Assembly (NCBI RefSeq): GCF_024029435.1 | Contig: NZ_CP097118.1 | Location: 124,001 to 188,000, forward strand | DNA length: 64,000 bases | Origin: Fructilactobacillus hinvesii | Lineage (GTDB): Bacteria > Bacillota > Bacilli > Lactobacillales > Lactobacillaceae | Direction: 5' to 3' | Part shown: positions 44,646-53,861 of the stretch, one piece after another | Layout: every line of letters starts with the position of its first letter | Position numbering within the stretch: position 1 is the first letter of the stretch | The notes under the pieces: model-generated | Told to the model about the DNA's origin: nothing | Database searches by the model: none | What the model saw: only the letters and a program-made list of their open reading frames with translations | Made by a program: the position numbers and the translations under genes

Positions 44646-45437
44646 ATGGACGAACTACAATTACCACAAAAATTTAATTTATTTAATTTTACAGGGATGG
44701 TAGCATTTCAAAATTCTGAAACAGGGAAGCCCCTCCTTCAAAAATATCATAAAGTAAAAAAACAAACTGATACAGAGCTTAAATGGCTAAAATACGGCAT
44801 GATTGCAGCAATTGTGCTTGGCCTTTCAACGGTTATTTATTTTTGGGGAATTTTTCTTCTAATTTTAGCTTATTTCATGCGTAAAAAAGGATTGTTCGCT
44901 AATATGATTAAAACTAATCTTAATCAGATATCTGACGAATACGATCAAGAATATATAAAATACAATACAAAATTAATTGAAAAAGCCACTCAGAAAATTA
45001 TGACTGATAATTGGCGATCAATGGTAGCAGGAAGTAAAGGGCTTGTTTACAACAGCAATGAATTCTTTTACTACGAACTCGGATCTGGTCTGCTAGTCGC
45101 TTACAACGATGAAAACATTAAAGAAGTTTCTAGAGAACGAGTTCACGTTGGCTCTCATACAGTATCCAGCACCAACACAACTGGATTTGGTTCTGGGCAC
45201 AGTAGTGGTAAGGCAAATTTTTGGTCTGGAAGTAATGGATTTGCAACTTCATCATCTAACTCTGGAAACGTGCTTTTTGCTCATACGAGCGGTAAGTCTG
45301 ATACTAATGACATTTATGAATGGCATTTTGACATCCTGACTAACTTTGCGGATTACCCTAAAGTTTCCTTTGTTGTTCCTGATAGCAAGCAAGCCGAAGA
45401 TGCGATTGGTGAAGCATACGCCATTCTTAAACCATAA
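44646..45437 (+). CDS. Membrane protein, function unknown
   Basis: This 263-residue protein has a cytosolic N-terminus, two adjacent helices (about 51-82, WLKYGMIAAIVLGLS and WGIFLLILAYFM) and a 180-residue C-terminal domain. That domain contains a Gly/Ser-rich low-complexity loop at about 170-215 and a cluster YEWHFDILTNFADYPKVSF. No family recognised. GGAAGGAA precedes the ATG; it lies 24 bp after the lipoprotein and ends the run before a terminator. Confidence 0.65.
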   Translation: MDELQLPQKFNLFNFTGMVAFQNSETGKPLLQKYHKVKKQTDTELKWLKYGMIAAIVLGLSTVIYFWGIFLLILAYFMRKKGLFANMIKTNLNQISDEYDQEYIKYNTKLIEKATQKIMTDNWRSMVAGSKGLVYNSNEFFYYELGSGLLVAYNDENIKEVSRERVHVGSHTVSSTNTTGFGSGHSSGKANFWSGSNGFATSSSNSGNVLFAHTSGKSDTNDIYEWHFDILTNFADYPKVSFVVPDSKQAEDAIGEAYAILKP

Positions 45438-45468
45438 GTTTGATTTAACCTTAAAGATAATCATTTAG

Positions 45469-45505
45469 GATCTAGCATGACTAATCATTGTGCTAGGTCT
45501 TTTTT
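45469..45505 (+). terminator. Terminator of the LysM/zinc-ribbon/lipoprotein run
   Basis: GATCTAGCA pairs with TGCTAGGTC, followed by T6, after the last gene of the run. Confidence 0.85.
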
Positions 45506-45625
45506 ATGGATTAATTATAAGTAGAAAATTTAATTTTACAGCTTAATTCCTTCCATAAATTTCATAAACTCGCCTTCCTCCGGTATAATTAAATTGTTAA
45601 TTACTTTTATATAGGAGGAATTGCC

Positions 45626-47755
45626 ATGCACATTTTAGAAGCCGTGCTCATTTTGCTCGGTTTGGTTTTAATTTCCAACGTTGCTAGTCACTACATTACA
45701 ATTGTGCCCGTTAGCTTGATTCAAATCGTGCTCGGGGTCGGAATGGCATTACTCTTCGACTTCAAAATTGATCTAGATACTACCTGGTTCCTCCTACTGT
45801 TTATTGCGCCGTTACTGTTTAATGACGGTCGTGACTTTCCTAAAAAGGAGCTCTGGGAACTACGGGGACCAATTTTTGAAAATGCCATCTGGCTGGTCTT
45901 TTTAACCACGATCGTCGGTGGCTTCATCGTCAACTGGATAATCCCGTCAATGCCGTTGGCAGTTTGTTTCGCTCTGATTGCCATCCTGTCTCCCACCGAT
46001 CCGGTAGCCGTACAATCAATCTCCAAACGAGTGAACCTGCCGAAAAGTATCCTGCACTTGGTTAGTGGAGAAAGTCTTATCAACGATGCCAGTGGTCTAA
46101 TTGCCTTTAAATATGCGATTGTGGCCGTCGTAACTGGCTACTTTTCTTTCTACAAAGCCGCCGGAGACTTTATCTACATGTCACTGATGGGACTCTTCAT
46201 CGGATGGCTTTTAATGCAAGTCCTATTGTGGGTTAGAAATAAACTCGATAGCATCCACTTTCACGACGCCATTTTTAGTGTGGTGCTCCAAATCTTGACC
46301 CCCTTCTTGATTTACGTGGTAGCCGAAGATTATCTGCACGCCTCTGGAGTAATTGCAGTGGTGACCGCCGGAATTCTAGATCACTTACAGAGTAAGCGGG
46401 TCACTGGTCAAACCCCAGAAATCACATTGTTAACAAACCGCACTTGGGACATCATCGTTTACTGCTTAAATGGGGTTGTCTTTCTGATTCTTGGAATTGA
46501 ACTCCCAATTGCAATGCAGAGTGTGATCAAGGGCAATAAGTATGGAACTCTGGAATCAATTGGTTATGCCTTTTTAATCTGGCTGATGATTTTAATCATT
46601 CGGGTGGTTTGGATTTTAGGTTACCAATCATTCTCATACTACGTAACGAAGCGGGAAAGGAAGAAGCCGCAATTTAAGATTGGATTGCTCGCTGGGCTTT
46701 CTGGAGTTCGTGGTGCAATCACCATGGCTGGAGTACTTTCTGTTCCCGCCGTGATTGATACTGGAGCCCCTTTCCCGGATCGCGCTCTGATGCTTTTTAT
46801 TGCTGCTGGAGTCATTGTAATTAGTTTGGTAGCCGCGTCCATCACCCTCCCCCTAATTGCCCCGGGCCAAGGAACGATTAAAACCCGAGCTTCCAGCATT
46901 AAGGACGATGAACCAGAAGACGACAATGAAGAGGAAAATGAGAAGCAGAACAGTTCCTATGTCAGCTATGCGGTTGCTAAACTCTATATGATGAACTCAG
47001 CGATTGCCTACTTGGAGTCCAACAAAACGGAATCAAATCAGCGGGCCGTCTTTGACATCATCATGGACTACGAAGTAGCCATCAGAAAACAACAGCGACG
47101 CTTCAATAATCGTCCTGAAACTACCAAAAACTTCAACGAAACAATTGCCCTACGAAGGGTAGCACTCAAGGGACAACGTAATTCGATTGAGGAATTATAC
47201 CAACAAAAACTAATTGGGCCTGATGCTTACTGGATTGCAACCCGACATTTAAATCAAGATGAGTATCGCCTATCGCAAGCAACCGGATCCAAGCAGTCAC
47301 GGATTAAAGTACAACACATCAGTCTGTGGACTAGGATCATTCACCTCTTGAAGTTCTGGCAGTGGAACCAACAGGCGACCCAAAAAACAAAGGATGATTT
47401 ACGGTTAGTCCAAAGAGTGGCCTCCCAGGGAGCCATCAAAGCGATTAACACCTTCTTAAACCGGGATGACATTAACCGCAAGGATTTTTCAGCTCAAAAC
47501 GTTCATTTTCTCCTAGTTTACTACCAAAATCAAGTTCAAAAAGCCAAGTCATTTGGTGATACGAAACAAGAAGAAGAACAGTATGAGCGAGAAGTGCTAG
47601 AACTCCAAACCCAGTCATTGGAAGCACAGCGCAAAGCAATTGAAACCCTCATTGATAACGGCCATATTTCCCGTAACATGGGCTTACACTTACGCCAAAA
47701 TGTCAACTATGAAGAAACAATTTTGTTAAATGAATATAAAAGAGAAAATGATTAA
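45626..47755 (+). CDS. CPA1-type Na+(K+)/H+ antiporter with large C-terminal domain
   Basis: This 709-residue protein has about twelve helices. Conserved cores are FNDGRDFPKKELWELRGPIFENA, the ion-binding ALIAILSPTDPVAVQSISKR and GESLINDASGLIAFKYAI, all CPA1/NhaP-like. A cytoplasmic domain of about 300 residues follows (from about 420), mostly helical and Glu/Lys/Gln-rich, longer than typical. It would exchange cations for protons at the membrane. AGGAGG precedes the ATG, and a TATAAT-like box lies about 40 bp upstream. Confidence 0.93.
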   Translation: MHILEAVLILLGLVLISNVASHYITIVPVSLIQIVLGVGMALLFDFKIDLDTTWFLLLFIAPLLFNDGRDFPKKELWELRGPIFENAIWLVFLTTIVGGFIVNWIIPSMPLAVCFALIAILSPTDPVAVQSISKRVNLPKSILHLVSGESLINDASGLIAFKYAIVAVVTGYFSFYKAAGDFIYMSLMGLFIGWLLMQVLLWVRNKLDSIHFHDAIFSVVLQILTPFLIYVVAEDYLHASGVIAVVTAGILDHLQSKRVTGQTPEITLLTNRTWDIIVYCLNGVVFLILGIELPIAMQSVIKGNKYGTLESIGYAFLIWLMILIIRVVWILGYQSFSYYVTKRERKKPQFKIGLLAGLSGVRGAITMAGVLSVPAVIDTGAPFPDRALMLFIAAGVIVISLVAASITLPLIAPGQGTIKTRASSIKDDEPEDDNEEENEKQNSSYVSYAVAKLYMMNSAIAYLESNKTESNQRAVFDIIMDYEVAIRKQQRRFNNRPETTKNFNETIALRRVALKGQRNSIEELYQQKLIGPDAYWIATRHLNQDEYRLSQATGSKQSRIKVQHISLWTRIIHLLKFWQWNQQATQKTKDDLRLVQRVASQGAIKAINTFLNRDDINRKDFSAQNVHFLLVYYQNQVQKAKSFGDTKQEEEQYEREVLELQTQSLEAQRKAIETLIDNGHISRNMGLHLRQNVNYEETILLNEYKREND

Positions 47756-47944
47756 AAATTAATTCAATTTTCAATAGCATCCTTTTATGTGGATGGGCAA
47801 TTAAATTGAAACAAATTATAATTTTTGCTGTACTTTTATTCCCAATGAGTTATAATAATAGTGTACTTTTAAAGTGCGTTATTTCTTGTGTGTCCTAATT
47901 TTGGGATATACCAATATTTAAATATTTTAGGAGGTCTTCATATT

Positions 47945-48643
47945 ATGAAGAAAAACAAGCTTGTTCTTGGTGGAATCGCTTCTTTTGCCGCTGTACTTGG
48001 CTTAGCTGCTGCAGCACCTGCTGTTAACGCTGACCCAATCAGCAATGCCGATTTGCCAGCTAATACTAGCACTACTATGAACTCTAAGACTGGTAGTGTT
48101 GCTGCAACTTCAAACGCCCACGTGGCTGTTCAAACTGGTTACTTGACTTTAAACCAAGTTCCTGACTTGAACTTTACCCCAACTAGTCAATCAACCAAGA
48201 ACCAAACTCAAGGTTTGATGGACAACAACACTGGTAACCGTAAGAGCCAACTTTCCGTTACTGACAGTCGGAACACTACTGACGCTCAAAACGGTTGGAC
48301 TCTAAACGCTCAATTAGGTAACTTCACCAACGAAAATGGTGGTGCTGCTACTACTTCACCTTGGGCAGTTAACTTAAAGAACACTGGTTACAAGAACAGT
48401 GAAAACACTCGTGTTTCCGTTAACCCTAACGCTAAGATTGTTTCTGGTGGTGACGGTGCTAACGTTATTACCGCTACTGCTAACCAAGGTCTTGGTACTA
48501 CTGACATTGACTACAGCCAACAAGGTGACCGGGTTGCCAGCTTAGACGTTCCTGCTAACACACCAGCCGGTGCATACGATGCTCCTATCACTTGGACATT
48601 AACTGCTGGAACCACTGCTAACCCAACTCCAGATAACAAATAA
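47945..48643 (+). CDS. WxL-domain surface protein (small, csc cluster)
   Basis: This 232-residue protein has a signal peptide (KKNKLVLGGIASFAAVLGLAAAAPAVNA). The rest is one WxL domain: GYLTLNQVPDLNFTP, GWTLNAQLGNF and the terminal ITWTLTAG, both WTL motifs in place. WxL domains bind peptidoglycan or each other non-covalently. AGGAGG lies 10 nt before the ATG, and TATAAT at 47851-47856 is the probable -10. A terminator follows, so this gene is probably the most highly expressed of the cluster. Codons favour optimal ones. Confidence 0.92.
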   Translation: MKKNKLVLGGIASFAAVLGLAAAAPAVNADPISNADLPANTSTTMNSKTGSVAATSNAHVAVQTGYLTLNQVPDLNFTPTSQSTKNQTQGLMDNNTGNRKSQLSVTDSRNTTDAQNGWTLNAQLGNFTNENGGAATTSPWAVNLKNTGYKNSENTRVSVNPNAKIVSGGDGANVITATANQGLGTTDIDYSQQGDRVASLDVPANTPAGAYDAPITWTLTAGTTANPTPDNK

Positions 48644-48663
48644 GCTCGAGTTGCAATAGTTTC

Positions 48664-48707
48664 AAAAAAAGGGAACCACTTATCAATTATGAGTGTTTCC
48701 CTTTTTT
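48664..48707 (+). terminator. Terminator after the first WxL gene
   Basis: AAAAAAGGGAA and TTCCCTTTTTT arms plus CACT/AGTG form a hairpin; some read-through into the next gene is likely. Confidence 0.85.
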
Positions 48708-48736
48708 ACTAATCAATATTAAAGTAGAGGAAGATT

Positions 48737-49765
48737 ATGATTTCTAAACACCATAAGTTAAGTTTACTCCTTGGAGTAGCCAGTTTTGCTTTCCTGCTTG
48801 CTTGGTTGGTTCCAACTGCCAATGCCACACCTGGTCCGGGAGTGGCAGTCAAACCCAACTACCCGGCAACTCAAATTGACAAAGGTGGTTCATTCTTCTT
48901 CAAAACCAAACCTGGAGAACCACAAACCATTACAATTGATTTGGCTAACCTGGCTAACTATTCTCAAACTTTGACAATCGAACCAACCACCGCTTACACG
49001 TCTAAGGAAGGATCAATTACCTACAAACCTGGTAAAGTTCCTTACGATAAAACGTTAAAATATAAAATGCGGGATCTAATTACAGAAAAAAAGCAGAAGG
49101 TCACGATTCCTGCTGACCGAACCAAAACGGTTAGTTTTACGGTTAACCCTCCCAAAAAGGATTATAAGGGGGTTATTCTCGGGGCACTGTACGTTAAGAC
49201 AGAAAATCGGAATGACAATGTCAATGCCAACAACATCAACATCAATAACAAAATGGCTTTGGTAATGCCTGTCATGATCAAGTCCCAGGATAAAAAAGTT
49301 AATCCTAAACTGACTGTCCCAAGTATCAAACCGGACAAGAGCGGATCGCAAACAATCATTAATACCAAGTTAGCAAACGAACGTCCAACGACGATTAAAG
49401 GACTTGAGATTAAGGACCGCATTTACCGGAAGGGAAATCCCAAGAAAACACTTTCCAAGAATCAGCTATATCAGCTGAGCATGGCTCCTAACTCAAACTT
49501 TCAAACCCAAAATGATTTTGGAAAAAATGCTTTGCTACCAGGGACTTATCATTTGAGTCTCCGTGCCCACGATCAAAATGGGAATCACTGGAAAATTGAA
49601 AAAGACTTCACGGTTTCAATCAAAGATTCAGTAATTTACAACAATAACAACTGGTGGTGGATTGCTCTTCTGATTGCCCTTCTATTAATCATCTTGCTCT
49701 TGTTATACTTGATTTACAGACAGAAAAAGAAACAAAAGGAACTCCTTAAAGACCAAGCTAAATAG
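48737..49765 (+). CDS. WxLIP (DUF916/DUF3324) protein
   Basis: This 342-residue protein has a signal peptide to about residue 30, an N-terminal DUF916 region (FFFKTKPGEPQTITIDLANL, TIPADRTKTVSFTVNPP, YKGVILGALYVK) and a DUF3324 region (MPVMIKS, KPDKSGSQTIINTKLANERPTTIKGLEIK). The C-terminal helix WWWIALLIALLLIILLLLYLI plus a Lys-rich tail anchors it. WxL-interacting proteins bind WxL proteins and peptidoglycan. GAGGAAG precedes the ATG. The LPxTG gene follows at 12 bp. Confidence 0.93.
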   Translation: MISKHHKLSLLLGVASFAFLLAWLVPTANATPGPGVAVKPNYPATQIDKGGSFFFKTKPGEPQTITIDLANLANYSQTLTIEPTTAYTSKEGSITYKPGKVPYDKTLKYKMRDLITEKKQKVTIPADRTKTVSFTVNPPKKDYKGVILGALYVKTENRNDNVNANNININNKMALVMPVMIKSQDKKVNPKLTVPSIKPDKSGSQTIINTKLANERPTTIKGLEIKDRIYRKGNPKKTLSKNQLYQLSMAPNSNFQTQNDFGKNALLPGTYHLSLRAHDQNGNHWKIEKDFTVSIKDSVIYNNNNWWWIALLIALLLIILLLLYLIYRQKKKQKELLKDQAK

Positions 49766-49777
49766 GTAGGTGATTAG

Positions 49778-50179
49778 ATGAAGTTTGATAAACAAAAAGC
49801 ATTCTTATTTGCTGTTTTAGGGCTCGCTTTAATTGCCATTGTCTTTGGAACTAGCAGCATTTATGCTGATAACCAAGCTAGCAATGATTCAGCTAAAAGC
49901 ACGGCAGCGGTAAGCGTGAGCAAGAAAAATGATCACGAAAAGCCCAAACCCAAGCAAAAGACTGATTCAAAAAAGCCCAAGCAACAACCACAAGATACTT
50001 CTGCCCCAATGGCTAGTGTAAAGCCAGCTCCAGTGGCTGAACTTCCCCAAACAGGTCAATTCTTACACATTGGAGTTACGACGACTGGGATTTTAGTCCT
50101 TTTCTTAGTTAGTTTAATTGTGCTTAATCGACAATTTCAAACTAAACTTAAGAAATTATCCAATCGTCATGCGGAATAG
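49778..50179 (+). CDS. Small LPxTG-anchored surface protein (cscD-like)
   Basis: This 133-residue protein has a signal helix (about 8-30), a Lys/Pro/Asp/Ser-rich middle and the sortase signal LPQTG (about residues 91-95), followed by a hydrophobic stretch and KKLSNRH tail. This is the usual small LPxTG partner of WxL clusters. It is followed with 11-bp overlap by the second DUF916 gene. Confidence 0.9.
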   Translation: MKFDKQKAFLFAVLGLALIAIVFGTSSIYADNQASNDSAKSTAAVSVSKKNDHEKPKPKQKTDSKKPKQQPQDTSAPMASVKPAPVAELPQTGQFLHIGVTTTGILVLFLVSLIVLNRQFQTKLKKLSNRHAE

Positions 50180-51026
50180 TCGATTTTTTCGATGGGGATT
50201 CTCCCTCGTCGTGGCACTCATGATTGTGAGTCTCCCAACCTTGATTAAAGCGCAGACTGTGCCAAGTAGCTTTTCTGTTACCCCTCAACTAGGCAGACTA
50301 CCATTGCAAAAAGGAGCTGGCTACTTTGCCATCCGTTCCAAAGCGTATACTAACTATCAGTTACCGTTACTAATCACCAATGATAGTGATCGTGAACTGA
50401 AAGTAACCACCCATTTTAACAACGCAGTAACTGCCGCAAACGGGACAATTAATTACGCAAATTCAATGGCTCAACCACGTGGGAAGCAAAGTCTGACTAA
50501 TAAAGTGATTGGTAGCCGGACTAAACACATCACCCTTGCTCCGCATACGAATCAAATTGTGACCTATCAAATTAATACAGGGCGACAGCATCAAGGAATC
50601 ACACTTGGTGGTATTACAGCCACCGCCCCTGTTACCAAAGCGAACGGCATTCAAAATGATGTAACCTTCGTAACGGGTGTGTCTTTAAATGGTCAGAAAA
50701 ATCGCCCTAATCTAAAAAAACTCCGTTTCGATAAAGCAAACGTAGCTTCCGAAGCAACTGCTGCAACAATTATCGCCAGCGTTAATAATGATTATCCCCA
50801 ATTGTTACAACATCTTCGAGGAAAAGTATTTCTAAAAAAAGGCAAACAGATAATTAGTTCCAAATCATTAACTAACGTTAACATTGCTCCTAATTCTAAG
50901 GTTCGCTTTGATTTACCTCCGAAAAAAATTTCTAAGGGGAATTACCAGGTCATTATTAAACTGCAGGGTTATCATCAAAAGTTGAATATTTCACGTCATC
51001 TTTCAATTAATCAAACATTAAATTAA
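50169..51026 (+). CDS. DUF916-family WxLIP without a membrane anchor
   Basis: This 285-residue protein has a signal peptide (RNSRFFRWGFSLVVALMIVSLPTLIKA). It has the DUF916 pattern (FAIRSKAYTNYQLPLLITNDSDRELKV) and a C-terminal DUF3324-like half, but lacks the terminal hydrophobic helix that the first copy has. It may be released or held only by interaction. The start overlaps the LPxTG gene by 11 nt, so translation is coupled. A second, shorter paralogue in the same cluster suggests separate partners for the two WxL proteins. Confidence 0.85.
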   Translation: MRNSRFFRWGFSLVVALMIVSLPTLIKAQTVPSSFSVTPQLGRLPLQKGAGYFAIRSKAYTNYQLPLLITNDSDRELKVTTHFNNAVTAANGTINYANSMAQPRGKQSLTNKVIGSRTKHITLAPHTNQIVTYQINTGRQHQGITLGGITATAPVTKANGIQNDVTFVTGVSLNGQKNRPNLKKLRFDKANVASEATAATIIASVNNDYPQLLQHLRGKVFLKKGKQIISSKSLTNVNIAPNSKVRFDLPPKKISKGNYQVIIKLQGYHQKLNISRHLSINQTLN

Positions 51027-51058
51027 TTACAAATTTTCCAAGAAAGGAGGTAATTAAG

Positions 51059-53794
51059 ATCAAAAAATTAAAACAATTGTTGGTTAGCGGTGCACTTGCT
51101 TTTCTGGCAACTGGTACATTATTATCAGGAGCTTCTTCAATTGCACAAGCCAGTAATGAGCTCAACATTCCAGCTCCACCTGAATCAGGGCCAAGTATGA
51201 GCAATTTCACCTATAAAAATAATCCGCCGGCAGCGGTTGATTATCCTAACGTACAAGTTGTTACAGATGATTCCAAAAGTCAATCTCGTGGTTTGTGGTG
51301 GAAAAATAAAGTTGATTTGACTAGACCATTTACCTTAAAATTTTACATTTACATTGCTTCCGATAATCCTGCTGAAGCTGCTGATGGTCTTACTTTCACC
51401 TTGCAAAATGATCAAGATCAATTGGATACCACCAAGAAGGGGTCGGTGGCCACTGGAACGATTGGTGAATCGCTTGGTGCTTATGGTGATTTTCGACAGT
51501 CTATTCCACAATTTGCATTGGATCGGGTTAAATTAAGTCGGGCTAAGGATGCCTATAATGCTTCCCATCACATTAAAAATGCAATGTCATTAGAATTTGA
51601 CCCGTACTTTAATGGAGACTATACCGATGCTTACCAGATTCCTAGTAATGCTCAAGTGAAATCGCATTTAGCGTTTACAATTCCCGATGCCGATCATATC
51701 AACGTGCATAAATATGATGGGGCCTACTACATGGGAATTAATCACTATGGTAGTACAGACTGGGACTGGTTTAAAAACATTCCAGAGGGTGCAGATTCTC
51801 TTAATCCGGTCCCTGGAATGACTAAAAATTATGGGGCCGTTCCTGCCCCTAGTTTAGTAGGAAAAACTGATAGTTCTGGACCAGATAAGCCACGCTGGGA
51901 ACCAGTTATTTATAAGTGGACCCCTTCAGCTGATGGCGAAACTGGAAGTGCCACGGCAACCTTTGGATATTCCGACTCCAGTAAAAACACCAATGGTTTT
52001 CAACAAGTTAAATTGAATTCCCCAGAAATTAACATTGCTGATAAATTTGGCCCAGAAAAAACGGCATACTGGGGAATGACGGGTTCCACTGGGAATAATT
52101 ATATGGTTAGTGCCATTTCTGCCTCTGATATCCCAGGAACTCCTGGAGTTAGTAAAACGGCAGCTGACTTAACTAAACTGGGACAACAAGGCCTTCGGAT
52201 TAGTAAAGCAGACGGAGGAAAGGTTGTCTCTAAAAATGATCCAGATGCGCTTCTTCCGGATGATCATTCATTAACCACGGAAGAATTAATGCACGCCTTA
52301 CCATTTGATGCTCAATTTACTGCTGATGATGGCAATAAATATCCGATCTTTAGAAATAAAATTTATGATGCTGATGTGGGAGATATCTTCTTATACAGAT
52401 CAGATATCTATAATTACTACGATAGTATTTATAATGAAAAAGATCCTAACATTGGAAATCATTGGTACGATGTTCATGTTACTGACGATTTACCAAGCCA
52501 ACTTCGGTTGTTGAACGGAAGTAAAGACGTAGATTTATTCTATCCAGATATTCCTCCAATCGAAAAAGATACCGAGAGTCCGACGCCACAATCACATGGA
52601 TTCAAAGCTGCCTTGGTTTCGGATCAACTTAACGATAACCAACAAGCGGTTATCAATACGGTGAAAGCGTCTGGTTCAAACTTTGCCGATAAAACTCCGA
52701 TTGAATCTAGTGCTGTCCAAGTCATTCCTAGTCATCGTCCCCCTGGTCGTCCTGCATTCTACATTAATAACCAAATGCAGAATGTGACCCAGCAGATGCA
52801 AGATTGGTCTGACACCCTGAATAATGTCAGAGATTACGACAACATTAACTATCGGATCCCACTGTACAACTTCAGTCAAGTCCCACTAGTCAATGGACAG
52901 TATACCTTCTACTTACCAAGTATAAAGGGAAATAATCCAGCTAATCTAAAATTACAGTTTGAGGGGCAAGATATCCCCTATGATGCTACTGACAAGTCTA
53001 GTGGCCTGCACTACACCATAAGTGATGATAACCTCACCCAGAACGACGGTTCTACTTACAAAAACTGTAAAAAAATTGTGATTAAAGGACTCCCCACGTT
53101 AGATGCCTACTCAACGAAGAACATCACAGCTAACGTTAATTTGGGTGAAAACGAAGGAAAAAGCTTTGCAAGTACACCAAAATTAACCGGTCAGTCACAA
53201 GGAAGCACAATTACTTCTACGTATTATGGACAAACAGAAGTTTATAACCTAAATGCAGGAAGTTTAAAAATTGCGCCAATGAGTTTTGAGTACGGAACAC
53301 ATGCGTTCTTTGCCCCTAACTCATACATGTTACCAATGGATACGTATACCTTTGACGAAGCCGGTAATCCGGTTAAAACAACGCCAACCATTGATCCTCA
53401 ACGTGGTTATCAAGCCCTTTCCATTAAGGATACACGAAAGGGTAGCGACCGGAAGGAATATTCAATTAGTCTCTCCCAGGCTCAAGACAACAGTGAAAGC
53501 GTGGCAGGGCAACTAATTAATTCCGATGTCATTGGAGCCAAGGAATCACCATTCCAGTTAGTTTACTTTGACGGGAAAGGTGATAAACATCCTTTAACGC
53601 CAGGCAATAATGACAACGTTAATGTCTACTCCTCTGGAGATGATCTTCCTAACCTCAAGAGTGTAGATTGGAACAATAAATATGGATTAAAATTAAACGT
53701 TCGTAAGACCCCTGATGCTCCAAGAACCAAAAATGGAATTCAGGATTACGGCGCAACGCTTAATTGGACCGTTAACTCGACAGAAACTCCTTAG
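51059..53794 (+). CDS. Large WxL protein with L-type lectin-like domain
   Basis: This frame encodes about 911 residues. AAGGAGG lies 8 nt before an AUC codon at 51059, which would begin KKLKQLLVSGALAFL, a proper signal peptide with a basic N-region. The nearest canonical start, TTG at 51077, is 26 nt away and loses that region. Residues about 45-310 resemble an L-type lectin domain (ADGLTFTLQNDQ, GESLGAYG, AMSLEFDPYFNGDY). The middle is beta-rich adhesin-like. The C-terminus is WxL-like but divergent: YGATLNWTVNSTETP with WTV rather than WTL. It should be a surface adhesin. Confidence 0.87.
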   Translation: MKKLKQLLVSGALAFLATGTLLSGASSIAQASNELNIPAPPESGPSMSNFTYKNNPPAAVDYPNVQVVTDDSKSQSRGLWWKNKVDLTRPFTLKFYIYIASDNPAEAADGLTFTLQNDQDQLDTTKKGSVATGTIGESLGAYGDFRQSIPQFALDRVKLSRAKDAYNASHHIKNAMSLEFDPYFNGDYTDAYQIPSNAQVKSHLAFTIPDADHINVHKYDGAYYMGINHYGSTDWDWFKNIPEGADSLNPVPGMTKNYGAVPAPSLVGKTDSSGPDKPRWEPVIYKWTPSADGETGSATATFGYSDSSKNTNGFQQVKLNSPEINIADKFGPEKTAYWGMTGSTGNNYMVSAISASDIPGTPGVSKTAADLTKLGQQGLRISKADGGKVVSKNDPDALLPDDHSLTTEELMHALPFDAQFTADDGNKYPIFRNKIYDADVGDIFLYRSDIYNYYDSIYNEKDPNIGNHWYDVHVTDDLPSQLRLLNGSKDVDLFYPDIPPIEKDTESPTPQSHGFKAALVSDQLNDNQQAVINTVKASGSNFADKTPIESSAVQVIPSHRPPGRPAFYINNQMQNVTQQMQDWSDTLNNVRDYDNINYRIPLYNFSQVPLVNGQYTFYLPSIKGNNPANLKLQFEGQDIPYDATDKSSGLHYTISDDNLTQNDGSTYKNCKKIVIKGLPTLDAYSTKNITANVNLGENEGKSFASTPKLTGQSQGSTITSTYYGQTEVYNLNAGSLKIAPMSFEYGTHAFFAPNSYMLPMDTYTFDEAGNPVKTTPTIDPQRGYQALSIKDTRKGSDRKEYSISLSQAQDNSESVAGQLINSDVIGAKESPFQLVYFDGKGDKHPLTPGNNDNVNVYSSGDDLPNLKSVDWNNKYGLKLNVRKTPDAPRTKNGIQDYGATLNWTVNSTETP

Positions 53795-53812
53795 GTTTTC
53801 AGGTTACAACGT

Positions 53813-53853
53813 CAAAAGCGGCTTCAGCGATTAATTCGCTGGGGCCGCTTTTG
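53813..53853. terminator. Bidirectional terminator of the WxL cluster and metF
   Basis: CAAAAGCGGC pairs with GCCGCTTTTG with an inner CAGCGA/TCGCTG arm, followed by T4. Confidence 0.88.
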
Positions 53854-53861
53854 AGTTTACT

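Noticed and set aside
47756..47830. Terminator after the antiporter gene
   Set aside because: There is a weak AATT-rich inverted repeat but no GC stem with T run, so I did not list it.
51007..53516. Short open frames inside the WxL lectin gene on both strands
   Set aside because: They lack ribosome-binding sites and overlap a long gene with signal peptide and WxL-like end.
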